Notes: generated from the letters alone by a model not told the origin. A stretch of 64,000 nt of DNA from a bacterium (GCA_004299235.1 SCQL01000028.1:62001-126000), one strand, 5' to 3'; counted from the stretch's first letter, positions 51,897-60,139 are shown. Translations and numbers: made by a program.

Positions 51897-52400
51897 TCAG
51901 AGGCGTCCGGGCGCGAGGCTCAGCCCGGACAGCGCGAGGGCAGCGATCGTGAGGCGCGACATCTCCCTGCGCTCTTTGGCGGACTCGTGGTCCCAGCCGA
52001 GGAGGTGCAGGAGCCCATGGACGCACAGCAGCCCCAGCTCAGTCAGCTCCGGGTGCCCGAACTCCTGTGCCTGGCGCACGACCATCGGCCACGAGATCGC
52101 CAGGTCTCCGACGTGCTCGTCGGCGGTTGCAGGTGTCCCGCCCCCGCCGGGCGCAGCCGGAAACGAAAGCACGTCGGTCACCGCGTCGTGGCCCGCGTAA
52201 ACGAGGTTCAGGCGGCGCAGCTCGTCGTCTCCGGTCAGCTTGACGGCGATGCTGCACGTCCCCGCGGGCAGCCGCGCTTCGACCTCCGTCAGGGTGCCCG
52301 CACGCACGAGAACCCCGCGCACGAATGTCGCCGGAGCCGTCACGCGGACGGGCTTGAACACCTCGACTTTGAGCCGGACTGGGCTTGCCACCTCGAGCAA
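51897..52400 (-). CDS. ybeY: Endoribonuclease YbeY (16S rRNA maturation)
   Basis: Zinc-dependent RNase for 16S rRNA 3' maturation and ribosome quality control. 167 residues with the DVLSFP core (TDVLSFPAAPGGG) and metal motif HGLLHLLGWDHE. Start TTG at 52400, 24 bases from the divergent epimerase start; a GTG further in is possible. First gene of the ybeY-pth-mfd-mazG run. Confidence 0.93.
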   Translation of the reverse strand: MLEVASPVRLKVEVFKPVRVTAPATFVRGVLVRAGTLTEVEARLPAGTCSIAVKLTGDDELRRLNLVYAGHDAVTDVLSFPAAPGGGGTPATADEHVGDLAISWPMVVRQAQEFGHPELTELGLLCVHGLLHLLGWDHESAKERREMSRLTIAALALSGLSLAPGRL

Positions 52401-52410
52401 GTAAACCCGT

Positions 52411-52416
52411 TACAGT
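52411..52416 (+). promoter_or_regulatory. Candidate leaderless -10 box for the NAD-dependent epimerase
   Basis: TACAGT ends eight bases before the GTG at 52425, within a 24-base divergent gap. Confidence 0.4.
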
Positions 52417-52424
52417 CAGTTGCG

Positions 52425-53381
52425 GTGCGGATTCTCGTAACGGGCGGAGCCGGATTCATCGGTTCCCACGTGGTCGATGCATACATCGCGGCAGGTCACA
52501 GCGTCGCCGTCCTCGACAACTTCAGCACCGGCCGTGAGGGCAATGTGAACCCGGCGGCGCAGGTGCATCGAGTCGACCTCCGCGACCAGGCGGAAGTCGA
52601 AAAGGCGATCGCGACGTTCAGACCGGAGATCGTCAACCATCACGCCGCCCAGTCCGAGGTGCCGAAATCCGTCGCCGATCCCGCCTACGACGCGCAGGTG
52701 AACATCGTCGGCGGCCTCAACCTGCTCAAAGCCTGCGCCGATCACGGGGTTCGGAAGGTGATCTTCAGCTCCACCGGCGGGGCGCTGTACGGCGAGCCCG
52801 ACGTGGTGCCGGCTGACGAGGATCATCCGGTGCGCCCCCTGTCGCCCTACGGCACCGGCAAGTACGCCTTCGAGCAGTATCTCGGCACGTTCGAGCGCAC
52901 TTTCGGCCTCACATACACCGTTCTGCGCTACGCCAACATCTATGGCGCGCGCCAGGACTTTTACGCCGAGGAGGGACGCGTGGTCGCGATCTTCGCCAGC
53001 CGCATGCTCGCCGGGCGGCCGGCCACCGTCGACGGCGACGGCGAGCAGGCACGCGACATGCTCCACGTCGGCGATGTCGCCACCGCCAACCTCGCCGCGC
53101 TTGAGAAGGGCGCCGGCGGCACGTTTCACATCAGCACCGGCATCCCGGTCACCATCAACGACCTCTACCGGAAGCTGGCCCTGCTGACCGGCTACAAGGT
53201 CCCGCCCAACCACGGCCCGGCCCGCAAAGGCGACGTGTACCGGATCGCCCTGGACAACACCCGGGCGCGGAACGGCCTCGGCTGGGAGCCCCGCGTGAAT
53301 CTCGAAGAAGGCCTGAGCCTGACCGTCGATTACTTCCGCGAGCAGGTCGCGGCCGCTCGAAGCGATTCGGGCGCCTGCTGA
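52425..53381 (+). CDS. NAD-dependent epimerase/dehydratase (UDP-glucose 4-epimerase type)
   Basis: 318-residue extended SDR enzyme acting on nucleotide sugars. NAD loop TGGAGFIGSHVV, catalytic Ser/Thr in FSSTGGALYGEP, Tyr-Lys pair in PYGTGKYAFEQYL, and RYANIYGARQDFY. The short, single-domain form lies closest to UDP-glucose 4-epimerase/dTDP-glucose 4,6-dehydratase-like subfamilies. GTG at 52425 gives the family start VRILVTGGAGF. A small membrane protein follows by 10 bases. Exact sugar unknown. Confidence 0.88.
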   Translation: MRILVTGGAGFIGSHVVDAYIAAGHSVAVLDNFSTGREGNVNPAAQVHRVDLRDQAEVEKAIATFRPEIVNHHAAQSEVPKSVADPAYDAQVNIVGGLNLLKACADHGVRKVIFSSTGGALYGEPDVVPADEDHPVRPLSPYGTGKYAFEQYLGTFERTFGLTYTVLRYANIYGARQDFYAEEGRVVAIFASRMLAGRPATVDGDGEQARDMLHVGDVATANLAALEKGAGGTFHISTGIPVTINDLYRKLALLTGYKVPPNHGPARKGDVYRIALDNTRARNGLGWEPRVNLEEGLSLTVDYFREQVAAARSDSGAC

Positions 53382-53391
53382 AGTCCTCGAC

Positions 53392-53760
53392 ATGACTGGT
53401 GGGTTGGCTTTTCTGCATGGCTACGGCGCGCGGGCGCTGGTCATCTTCGCCGTGGTGCTCGCCATCTGGGGGACCTACCGTTACTTTCGCAACCTGGAGC
53501 TCTCCGCGGGCTTTCGCTCGAGTTATCTGGTCATGGCCGGCCTGACCGCGCTGCAGGGTCTGCTCGGCCTTGGCGCTTTCGCGCTCGGCGGACGGCCGAC
53601 CGAGCTGCTCCACATCGTCTATGGAATCTTTGCCGTCATCTTCCTCCCCGGCGCCTACCTCTACGCCCAGGGCGGGACGCGACGCCGTGAAGCCGCGATC
53701 CTCGCGGGAGCGGCCTGGATCGTGAGCATCGCTTACTTCCGGGGCCTCGCCACCGGCTGA
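53392..53760 (+). CDS. Small four-helix membrane protein of unknown function
   Basis: 122 residues with four hydrophobic segments (ALVIFAVVLAIWGTYRYF, YLVMAGLTALQGLLGLGAF, LLHIVYGIFAVIFLPGAYLY and AAILAGAAWIVSIAYF). Charged residues in between follow the positive-inside pattern. No family recognised. Co-directional and 10 bases after the epimerase; it converges on the VIT gene with four bases between stops. Confidence 0.72.
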   Translation: MTGGLAFLHGYGARALVIFAVVLAIWGTYRYFRNLELSAGFRSSYLVMAGLTALQGLLGLGAFALGGRPTELLHIVYGIFAVIFLPGAYLYAQGGTRRREAAILAGAAWIVSIAYFRGLATG

Positions 53761-53764
53761 GCCG

Positions 53765-54967
53765 CTAGGACCGGAACAGCACGCCGACCCCGTAGGTGAC
53801 GGCGGCCACGATCGATCCGACCGCCAGCATCTCCAGCCCTGAGCGCACTCCGCCCTTGCCGGTGAAGAAGGAGCGAGCGGAGCCGATCAGGAAAAGGAAC
53901 GCGGCGCACACGGCAAACGCGATCCCCAGCGCGCCCAGCCCGGAGGCGGCGGCACCCAGCAACAGCCTGCCGGCCAGGTAGCCGATGACGGGGATCGCTC
54001 CACCGACCAGGGTCGAGACGCCGGCGACGAGGCCTTCGCGCACAGGGTTTTCGAACTGGGCGACGTCGAGGCCGAGCTCCTCACGGGCCTGGGTCTCGAG
54101 CCAGACCCTCTTGTCCGCCGTGATCCGGCCGACGATCGTCGCGGCCTCGTCCGGAGTCAACCCCTTGGACCGGTAGATGTCGATCAACTCCGCTCGCTCG
54201 AGGTCGGGCATCGCCTCGATCTCGGCGGCCTCCCTGGCGAGCTGGCCCTCGAAGACCTCGCGCTGCGACTTGCTCGCGAGATAGGCGCCGCCCGCCATCG
54301 ACACCCCCGAGGCCACCATTGCCGACAGCCCTCCGATCAGCACCACCCGCGGATCCACACTCGCGCCGCCGACGCCGGCGAGCACGCCAAGCGTGGCGGT
54401 CAACCCGTCGTTGACGCCATAGATCACGTTGCGAATGCTTTCGACGCCGCCGCTGTGCCATTCCTCCACCTCGACCTCGGGTGGTCGATCCCTCGCGGCG
54501 ACGGCATCGGCCGGCGGCGGCCCAGAAGCACCGCTGTCGGCGACGTCGTCCGGCGACTGATGATCGAGCTCTTCGGGCAGGACCTGGCGCAGCAACCCCT
54601 GGGCTCTCTCGTCCGACACGGTCGAGACCTGGCTCAGGTAGGCGCGCAGAACCTGGCCCTCGGCGGCGCCCGCGAGGGCGAGCGCCGGGCCGATGCCGGC
54701 AACGCGCGCCAGCGCCGCGAGCAACTGAGCGGTCACGCGCGGCCGCCGGTCCGGCAGGCGGGCACCTCCCGCTGACAGCAGGTCCGCCCAGGCATCGGCG
54801 TGTCGCTTCTCAGTTGCCGCAAGCGCCGCCAGGCGCCGCCGGAGCCGGACGTCCGAGGTGACTTGAGCCAGCGCCGCGTAGACGCCGGCCATGCGCGTCT
54901 CGCTTTCCCAGTTGGCGCGTACCGAACGCGCGTCGGGGGCGGACATGGTCGGGTCGGGTGTGGTCAC
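53765..54967 (-). CDS. Ferritin-like domain fused to VIT1/CCC1-type metal transporter
   Basis: 400 residues. Residues about 15-145 form a rubrerythrin/ferritin-like four-helix bundle with metal-type residues in NWESETRMAGVY, TEKRHADAW, AEGQVLRAYLSQ and PEELDHQ. The C-terminal part is a VIT1/CCC1 transporter with IYGVNDGLTATLGVLAGVGG and five helices. This is the MbfA (membrane-bound ferritin) architecture, reported to export iron or manganese. GTG at 54967, six bases after TACGAT, supports a leaderless mRNA. Confidence 0.9.
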   Translation of the reverse strand: MTTPDPTMSAPDARSVRANWESETRMAGVYAALAQVTSDVRLRRRLAALAATEKRHADAWADLLSAGGARLPDRRPRVTAQLLAALARVAGIGPALALAGAAEGQVLRAYLSQVSTVSDERAQGLLRQVLPEELDHQSPDDVADSGASGPPPADAVAARDRPPEVEVEEWHSGGVESIRNVIYGVNDGLTATLGVLAGVGGASVDPRVVLIGGLSAMVASGVSMAGGAYLASKSQREVFEGQLAREAAEIEAMPDLERAELIDIYRSKGLTPDEAATIVGRITADKRVWLETQAREELGLDVAQFENPVREGLVAGVSTLVGGAIPVIGYLAGRLLLGAAASGLGALGIAFAVCAAFLFLIGSARSFFTGKGGVRSGLEMLAVGSIVAAVTYGVGVLFRS

Positions 54968-54973
54968 GCGTCT

Positions 54974-54979
54974 ATCGTA
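54974..54979 (-). promoter_or_regulatory. Candidate leaderless -10 box for the ferritin-VIT gene
   Basis: TACGAT on the minus strand, six bases from the GTG at 54967. No Fur- or MntR-like palindrome is apparent nearby. Confidence 0.45.
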
Positions 54980-55091
54980 GGGTCGGGTGACGGCCGCGAC
55001 GCCGCCGCGGATGTGACTTCGCCGCCGCACGACCGGCGCCTCCACGCCGGCCGGCCGCCCACGATCGATTGTCTTAACGTAGGGAAGCCCC

Positions 55092-56132
55092 ATGGATCCC
55101 ACCGCCCGGATCAATGAGCCAGGTTCGGCGCCGCGAGAGGAGTCGCGCGCGACGCGCCGTGCAGAACGACGGGTCCTGATCACCGGCGGCGCCGGCTTCC
55201 TCGGCGTCAACGCCGCGCTCCACATGATCCGCGAGGGCTGGCACACAACTCTTCTCGACAATCTCAGCCGCCCCGGGACCGAGCGCAACCTCAAGTGGCT
55301 GATCACCCGCCACCCCACCCAGACGACTTTCATCAAGGAGGATGTGAGGAACGCCGGCGCCCTGGCGGTGCACGTCAAGAACCAGGACGCCATCCTCCAC
55401 CTCGCCGGCCAGGTGGCGGTCACGACCTCGATGGTCGACCCCAGCACCGATTTCGACGTGAACGCCAGAGGCACTGTCAATCTGCTCGAGGCGGTTCGCA
55501 TCCACAACCCCGAGGCGCCGTTCCTGTTTGCATCGACGAACAAGGTCTACGGAAAGCTCGACCACAACAACGCCGCCTGTAAAGAGACGCAGCCTATCGA
55601 CTTCCACAGCCCGTACGGCTGCAGCAAGGGCGCGGCGGACCAGTACGTCAGGGATTACGCCCGCTGCTTCCACATGAACACCGTGGTCCTGCGGCAGAGC
55701 TGCATCTACGGCGCGCACCAGTACGGAACCGAGGACCAGGGCTGGGTCGCGCACTTCGTCCATTCGATCCTCAACCACCGGCCGCTCACCATCTACGGCG
55801 ACGGCAAGCAGGTGCGCGACGTGCTCGACGCGCGCGACCTCAGCGCCCTCTACTCCACGGTCATCGCCAAGATCGACAGGACGCGGGGCGAGATCTACAA
55901 CGTCGGCGGCGGCCCCGCGAACCAGAGGAATCTGCTCGAGGTCATCGCCCACATCGGCGAGCTGACCAACACCCAGCCGGCGTACACGTTCTCGGATTGG
56001 CGCGAAGGCGACCAGGCGTTCTACGTCAGCGACATCACCAAGGCGAAGCAGGAGCTCGGCTGGGAGCCGCAAATCCCATTCGACGTCGGTGTCAAGGACC
56101 TGGTCGCGTGGGCGGCTTCGGTCAGCGGCTAG
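55092..56132 (+). CDS. NAD-dependent epimerase, CDP-paratose 2-epimerase-like
   Basis: 346-residue extended SDR enzyme. NAD loop ITGGAGFLGVNAALH, FASTNKVYGKL, Tyr-Lys in SPYGCSKGAADQYV, and the downstream RQSCIYGAHQYGTEDQGW, a segment that resembles CDP-paratose/tyvelose 2-epimerases. That points to 3,6-dideoxyhexose or related sugar synthesis, but no other dideoxyhexose gene is present, so substrate is open. The first 27 residues are a charged tail. Its stop overlaps the end of the convergent methyltransferase gene by four bases. Confidence 0.87.
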   Translation: MDPTARINEPGSAPREESRATRRAERRVLITGGAGFLGVNAALHMIREGWHTTLLDNLSRPGTERNLKWLITRHPTQTTFIKEDVRNAGALAVHVKNQDAILHLAGQVAVTTSMVDPSTDFDVNARGTVNLLEAVRIHNPEAPFLFASTNKVYGKLDHNNAACKETQPIDFHSPYGCSKGAADQYVRDYARCFHMNTVVLRQSCIYGAHQYGTEDQGWVAHFVHSILNHRPLTIYGDGKQVRDVLDARDLSALYSTVIAKIDRTRGEIYNVGGGPANQRNLLEVIAHIGELTNTQPAYTFSDWREGDQAFYVSDITKAKQELGWEPQIPFDVGVKDLVAWAASVSG

Positions 56133-56986
56133 CTTGGGCTGGCGCGCTCGTGCGCTCGCTCGCACGTGAAGTGTCCGCAACCCCCCGGCAGTGCGCGCAG
56201 CAGTCGGGCCTCGGCCCAGGCGAGGCAAGCCACGACCCTGGCCGCCGTCCGCATCAGGCCGCCCATCACCCCGCCGCGGGACGCCGACATGTCCTCGACC
56301 GACCCGCCGACCGGCCCGCGCCAATCCAGCCACGAGAAATACAGGAGGTCCAGCAGCTGCAGGAGCAGGTGGTAACTCCATCGGGTGCGCACCGCCGGCA
56401 GCCCGCACACGGTCGCCAGCGATCGGAAGCGGTCCGCCGAGAAGATCTGGACATGCCCGCCGTGCCGCGCTTTTGCCGTCCACCGTGTGCCGCATCCGAC
56501 CATTCGGTACAGCGTTCGCGGCTGGCCTTCGAGGGGCAGCACGATGTGAAACCCGCCGCCCGGCCGCAGGACGCGTGCGACTTCGCGAAGCACCGGCTCC
56601 GGGGCCTCCACGTGCTCCAGGACGTCGAAGATCCACACGAAGTCGAACTCGCCGTCGTCAAACGGCAGCCGCTCCGCGGTCGCCAGGCGGAAGTCGACTC
56701 CGTCCGGTGACTCGCTCGCGACCGACAGGGCCGAGCGGCTCAGGTCGCAGCCCAACACCCGGAGATCCGGGCGTTCGCGCTTCACCGCCTTGGCGACGGA
56801 ACCGGCGCCACAGCCCACATCGAGGACGCTGCCGTGCACCCCGCGCAGGTCGGCCAGCAGGTACCGCAGCTTGAGCCCGTTCAGGTACCACGGCTTCGGC
56901 CGCAAAGGAGCCGCGCCCCAGCGCTTGGCCTCGTAGTCGAAGGCCGGTGTCGGCGCTATGGGATTGCCGATCGCGCCGCCTCGCAT
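56129..56986 (-). CDS. Class I SAM-dependent methyltransferase
   Basis: 285 residues with the SAM site VLDVGCGAGSVAKAV, acidic GCDLSRSALS, and post motifs FDFVWIFDVLEHVEAPE and VLRPGGGFHIVLP (Methyltransf_11 type). A hydrophobic stretch near the C-terminus (ARVVACLAWAEARLL) may be membrane-associating. Probably methylates a glycan or lipid, given neighbouring glycosyltransferase and sugar genes. Its start overlaps the preceding small protein by 31 bases, so the true start may be a little later. Confidence 0.88.
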   Translation of the reverse strand: MRGGAIGNPIAPTPAFDYEAKRWGAAPLRPKPWYLNGLKLRYLLADLRGVHGSVLDVGCGAGSVAKAVKRERPDLRVLGCDLSRSALSVASESPDGVDFRLATAERLPFDDGEFDFVWIFDVLEHVEAPEPVLREVARVLRPGGGFHIVLPLEGQPRTLYRMVGCGTRWTAKARHGGHVQIFSADRFRSLATVCGLPAVRTRWSYHLLLQLLDLLYFSWLDWRGPVGGSVEDMSASRGGVMGGLMRTAARVVACLAWAEARLLRALPGGCGHFTCERAHERASPS

Positions 56987-57240
56987 GCGGCCGCGGGCAC
57001 GCTCGGCGCCGCCACCCCTTCGACCGTCCAGCCCGCCTCGGCCATGGTCCCGACAGGCGTGAACCAGCCCGGATTGAGCTGCCGGGCGAGGGCGAGGTTC
57101 GGGTCCTTCTTCGGTATCGCGATCAGGCGAGTGTCAGTCTCGTTCAGCCAGCACTGCACCAGCGTGGTCACGGTGTCCTGATGATCCTCGTACCGGTATC
57201 CGGGGGGCAGGTGGGCGAACGGATCGTACATCTCGCTCAC
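56956..57240 (-). CDS. Small protein of unknown function
   Basis: 94 residues, MSEMYDPFAHLPPGYRYEDH at the start and an Ala-rich end. No membrane helix or motif recognised. GTG start overlaps the preceding gene's stop by four bases (GTGA), so it appears to be translated in the glycosyltransferase-methyltransferase run. Its C-terminus overlaps the methyltransferase start. Real but uncharacterised. Confidence 0.6.
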   Translation of the reverse strand: MSEMYDPFAHLPPGYRYEDHQDTVTTLVQCWLNETDTRLIAIPKKDPNLALARQLNPGWFTPVGTMAEAGWTVEGVAAPSVPAAACEAARSAIP

Positions 57241-57536
57241 CAGGCGCCTTGGACTCCGCCAACGCGCGCCCGCCCGTACGTGATGTCAGGGCGGTCCGCC
57301 GGCAGCGCCAGGGCGTGCCCAGGGTAAGGACCCTGGCCGTACCACCCGCCGAGCTGGATGCTCTCCGCCTTGAGCGCATACCACTCGACCTCCGAAGGCC
57401 TGAAGACCTCGGCGATCAGGAGCCACGCGAGCTGGAGCGCGGATTCGGACTCGACCTCTTCCGCGGCTGGGGTCGGGTCGGGCGCCCTGTCCTCCTCCTC
57501 CTCCTCGTCGGCGAGGATCCTGGGCCACAGCTTCAT
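57237..57536 (-). CDS. Small acidic protein of unknown function
   Basis: 99 residues. After MKLWPRILA comes an acidic tract (DEEEEEDRAPDP) and then a folded-looking part with LQLAWLLIAEVFRPSEVEWYALK and GGWYGQGPYPGHALALP. ATG at 57536 overlaps the glycosyltransferase stop (ATGA). No family recognised. Paired with the next gene by GTGA overlap. Confidence 0.62.
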   Translation of the reverse strand: MKLWPRILADEEEEEDRAPDPTPAAEEVESESALQLAWLLIAEVFRPSEVEWYALKAESIQLGGWYGQGPYPGHALALPADRPDITYGRARVGGVQGAW

Positions 57537-59761
57537 GCCGTGGCTGCTTGCGCCGCGACCTGTTCGTGTGACCGCGCCACCTCGAGGACGGAGCGCTCGA
57601 GCGTGTCCAGGTGCCGTTCCCAATCGAAGCGTCGCGCCCAGGCGAACGCGCGCTCACCCATGGCCTGGTTCTCGGCGGGCCGGTCGAGAAGGTCTGCGAT
57701 CCCGGAGGCGTAGTCGCTCACCTCGAGCGGTTCGGCGAGGTGCCCGGTCCCGGTCCCCACCGTCACCGTGGGCCCGGCCTGGTTCCACGCGACCACGGGC
57801 ACGCCCTTGGCCATCGACTCGATCACGCCCATGCCGAAGTCCTCCTCGGGCGCGGGATAGACGTAGACCGCGGCGCCTTCATACAGCTGCTGCAGCTCGT
57901 CCTCGGCGATGGCGCCGAGAAACGTCACCGCGTCCGACATCCCCAGCTCCGCAACCAGGGCTTGCAGCGAAGCCGTGTGCAGCGTGGCCGGTCCGGGAAT
58001 CACGAGCTGCACGCGAGGATGGCGCCTCCGCACCTCGGCCATCGCGCGGATCGCGAGGTCGAAGCGCTTCTGGGGGTAGTGCCGGTTGGTCAAGAGCACG
58101 TACGGCCGGCGGATCGGATAGCCGTTGATGGTCAGGCCGCCCGAGAAGCGCGCCTCGACCGGCAGCGGAAAGCCGGATGCGGCCACGTGGCAGCCCGCCG
58201 GGCAGTCGATCGCGTCGCGGCGATACGTGCGCCGGATGATGTCGCCGATGTAGTCGCCGTTGACCAGCAGCTGGTCCGCCTCCTGCACCGACCGGCGGTC
58301 CGCCCACGCGACAAAGCGGGCCGCGCGCAGCACGATCGCGGCGAGCAATCGGTAGTCCGCATTCGCCACCCACCCCGTCTCGCGGTCGATGCTCCGCGGG
58401 TAGACGAGGCGGTTGGGCTGGTTGAGGTAGACGATGTAGGGCACGTCCATCAGCCGCGCCGCCCACCAGGCGATCCACGCGCTCGGCTGGTTGCAGCCGA
58501 CGATCGCGTCCACGCCCCGGAAGCGCCACGCGTAGAGCGGCATGAGAAGCGAGGTCGCGGCCATCTGCACCGCCTCGCGGAACGGGAACCAGCGCGGCAG
58601 CTGGGGCAGGAAGGTGCGCACTCGAACTTCGCCGATCAGCTCGGGATAGCAGCGCGAAGCGTCGACCGTGGGCGCGTAGCACTCGACCGCGAAACCGCGC
58701 CGCCGCAGCCCCATCACCTCCTCGATGACGATCCGCTCGCCGCCGCCCGAGTAGGTGAACCCGCAGTGGAAGACCGCGATCTTTCGCGGGCCGCCCGCTC
58801 GAGCCCGGCGCCGCCCGCCGACCAAAAAGAAGCTCAGCAGCCCCAGCGCCAGCGCGTTGCCGGCGGTGATGGCGTGGTACAGGACGATGGCCCCTGCCGC
58901 GACCGCCGGGGCCAGCCCGAGGCCGCCACCCAGGACCAGCGAACCGGCGACTTCGAGGTTGCCGAGGTAGCCCGGACCCGCGGGGACGGCGAAGCTCAGC
59001 AGCAGCGCGGGGTATGCGGCCATCGCCCGTGGCGCCGGCACCTGGACGCCGACGGCGGTGAACAGCAGGGTGAAGTTGAAGGCGTCGATCACGATCGCCA
59101 GGGCGGTGAGCGCCGCCAGGCGACCCGCGAGCGCGGGCGTCCACAGGCCGCGAGCGCCGGCGCGAAACGCAAACGCCTGCCCCGCAATCGCCGAGGCGAA
59201 TCGAGCCGGAAGGAGAGCCCGCGCCAGGCGAGAGCGCGCGAGGCGAGGGCCCAGCAAAGCCGTGCCGAGCACCGCCGCCAGCAGCGCGATCGCCAGCGCC
59301 GCGGCACCGAGGAGCCCGCGCGGGGCACTGATCACCCCGGTCGCGGCCACGACCTCGAGCCCCGCCAACACGGTCGCCACGGCCGCGAGGTCGCAGGCCT
59401 TGTCGATGACGATCGTGGCCAGGGCCGAACCCGCCGGCACGCGATGCCGCCGCCACAGCCACCACGCTCGCGCCGCGTCACCGGAGCGGATGGGCAGGAC
59501 GTAGTTAAGCAGGCCGCCCGCGGCATTCATCGCGAACGCCCTGACCATCCCGACCGGGGCGAGCGGCCGCAGCAGGAAGAGCCAGCGCCGGGCCCTGATC
59601 ACGCTGGTCAGCAGGAACAGCACGAGCATCAGGATCACCGCCGCCCAGCTCTGCACCCGCGCGTGGCTGACCACCTCGGGCAGCGACACCGTGCGAAGCC
59701 ACAGCCACAGCAGGGCCAGGCCGAAGGCCGTCTGCAGCCCAAGTCGGAGCCATCGGTTCAC
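57533..59761 (-). CDS. Fusion of LPG-synthase-like membrane domain and GT4 glycosyltransferase
   Basis: 742 residues. Residues 1-320 form a multi-helix membrane domain of the lysylphosphatidylglycerol synthase TM/UPF0104 type (LNYVLPIRSGDAARAWWLWR, VPAGPGYLGNLEVAG), often linked to lipid flipping. Residues about 330-735 are a GT-B glycosyltransferase of family 4: GGGERIVIEEVMGLRRRG, RPYVLLTNRHYPQKRFDLAI and the nucleotide-binding EEDFGMGVIESMAKGVPVVA. The two parts normally occur as separate proteins. It likely makes and perhaps moves a glycolipid. GTG start overlaps the small upstream gene's stop (GTGA). Confidence 0.88.
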   Translation of the reverse strand: MNRWLRLGLQTAFGLALLWLWLRTVSLPEVVSHARVQSWAAVILMLVLFLLTSVIRARRWLFLLRPLAPVGMVRAFAMNAAGGLLNYVLPIRSGDAARAWWLWRRHRVPAGSALATIVIDKACDLAAVATVLAGLEVVAATGVISAPRGLLGAAALAIALLAAVLGTALLGPRLARSRLARALLPARFASAIAGQAFAFRAGARGLWTPALAGRLAALTALAIVIDAFNFTLLFTAVGVQVPAPRAMAAYPALLLSFAVPAGPGYLGNLEVAGSLVLGGGLGLAPAVAAGAIVLYHAITAGNALALGLLSFFLVGGRRRARAGGPRKIAVFHCGFTYSGGGERIVIEEVMGLRRRGFAVECYAPTVDASRCYPELIGEVRVRTFLPQLPRWFPFREAVQMAATSLLMPLYAWRFRGVDAIVGCNQPSAWIAWWAARLMDVPYIVYLNQPNRLVYPRSIDRETGWVANADYRLLAAIVLRAARFVAWADRRSVQEADQLLVNGDYIGDIIRRTYRRDAIDCPAGCHVAASGFPLPVEARFSGGLTINGYPIRRPYVLLTNRHYPQKRFDLAIRAMAEVRRRHPRVQLVIPGPATLHTASLQALVAELGMSDAVTFLGAIAEDELQQLYEGAAVYVYPAPEEDFGMGVIESMAKGVPVVAWNQAGPTVTVGTGTGHLAEPLEVSDYASGIADLLDRPAENQAMGERAFAWARRFDWERHLDTLERSVLEVARSHEQVAAQAATA

Positions 59762-60075
59762 GCGACCACCTCAATCTCTTCAGACGCGGGCGCGACCAGT
59801 ATCCAGCGCTGGACGAAAAGCCAGAAGGCGAAGAGAAAGCCGGCCACCAGGACCGTGCCGCCGTGGTCGTGGAAGAGGACGGCGGGCGTGGCGTGGGACG
59901 GCGCCTTGTGATTCCCAGAGTGACGCAGTCGATTTATCTTCGAAAACGTGCACCGATCGACGATGTTGCTCGCGGATTCCCCGCCTACACTCTGGCTCCA
60001 ATCCGCCCACGTCGGCGGACGGGACCGACAGGAAGGAGGGAGTACGGGGACGCCCTGATTTTCATCGAACCTCAC
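59758..60075 (-). CDS. Hypothetical small protein with one membrane helix
   Basis: 105 residues from a GTG at 60075. The last 50 residues include a membrane helix (GGTVLVAGFLFAFWLFVQRWI) and an acidic end that overlaps the glycosyltransferase start (GTGA). The first half is of unnatural composition and lies over a pairable inverted repeat and a plus-strand terminator-bounded interval, so the true protein may be shorter, starting after about 59920. Existence of the C-terminal part moderately likely. Confidence 0.45.
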   Translation of the reverse strand: MRFDENQGVPVLPPSCRSRPPTWADWSQSVGGESASNIVDRCTFSKINRLRHSGNHKAPSHATPAVLFHDHGGTVLVAGFLFAFWLFVQRWILVAPASEEIEVVA

Positions 60076-60132
60076 CCCCCGCAGCCAAGCTCGGAGCCGG
60101 TGTCGAGAAATCGCCCGGCCCGAGCCTTTTTT
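59912..60132 (+). ncRNA. Candidate plus-strand small RNA unit
   Basis: A plus-strand promoter candidate (TTCCCA at 59912-59917, 17-base spacer, TATCTT at 59935-59940) is followed after about 150 bases by a very strong plus-strand terminator ending at 60132. No plausible plus-strand protein lies between; the frames are Arg/Pro-rich shadows. The interval also contains TCCGCC/GGCGGA (60002-60019) as a hairpin and a purine-rich GGAAGGAGGGAG tract. No known RNA family recognised. Transcript would be about 185 bases, starting near 59947. Confidence 0.4.
60089..60132 (+). terminator. Strong plus-strand intrinsic terminator without an obvious gene
   Basis: GCTCGG (60089-60094) and GCCGG (60096-60100) pair with CCGGC (60115-60119) and CCGAGC (60120-60125); a CGA-GAAA-TCG tip closes it. 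T6 follows at 60127-60132. Orientation is plus; on the minus strand there is no T-run. The nearest upstream plus-strand gene ends at 56132. Confidence 0.8.
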
Positions 60133-60139
60133 GGGGGTT

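Noticed and set aside
60002-60060. SRP (4.5S) RNA because of a GGAAGGAGGGAG tract
   Set aside because: The conserved SRP loop sequence and flanking helix are not present.
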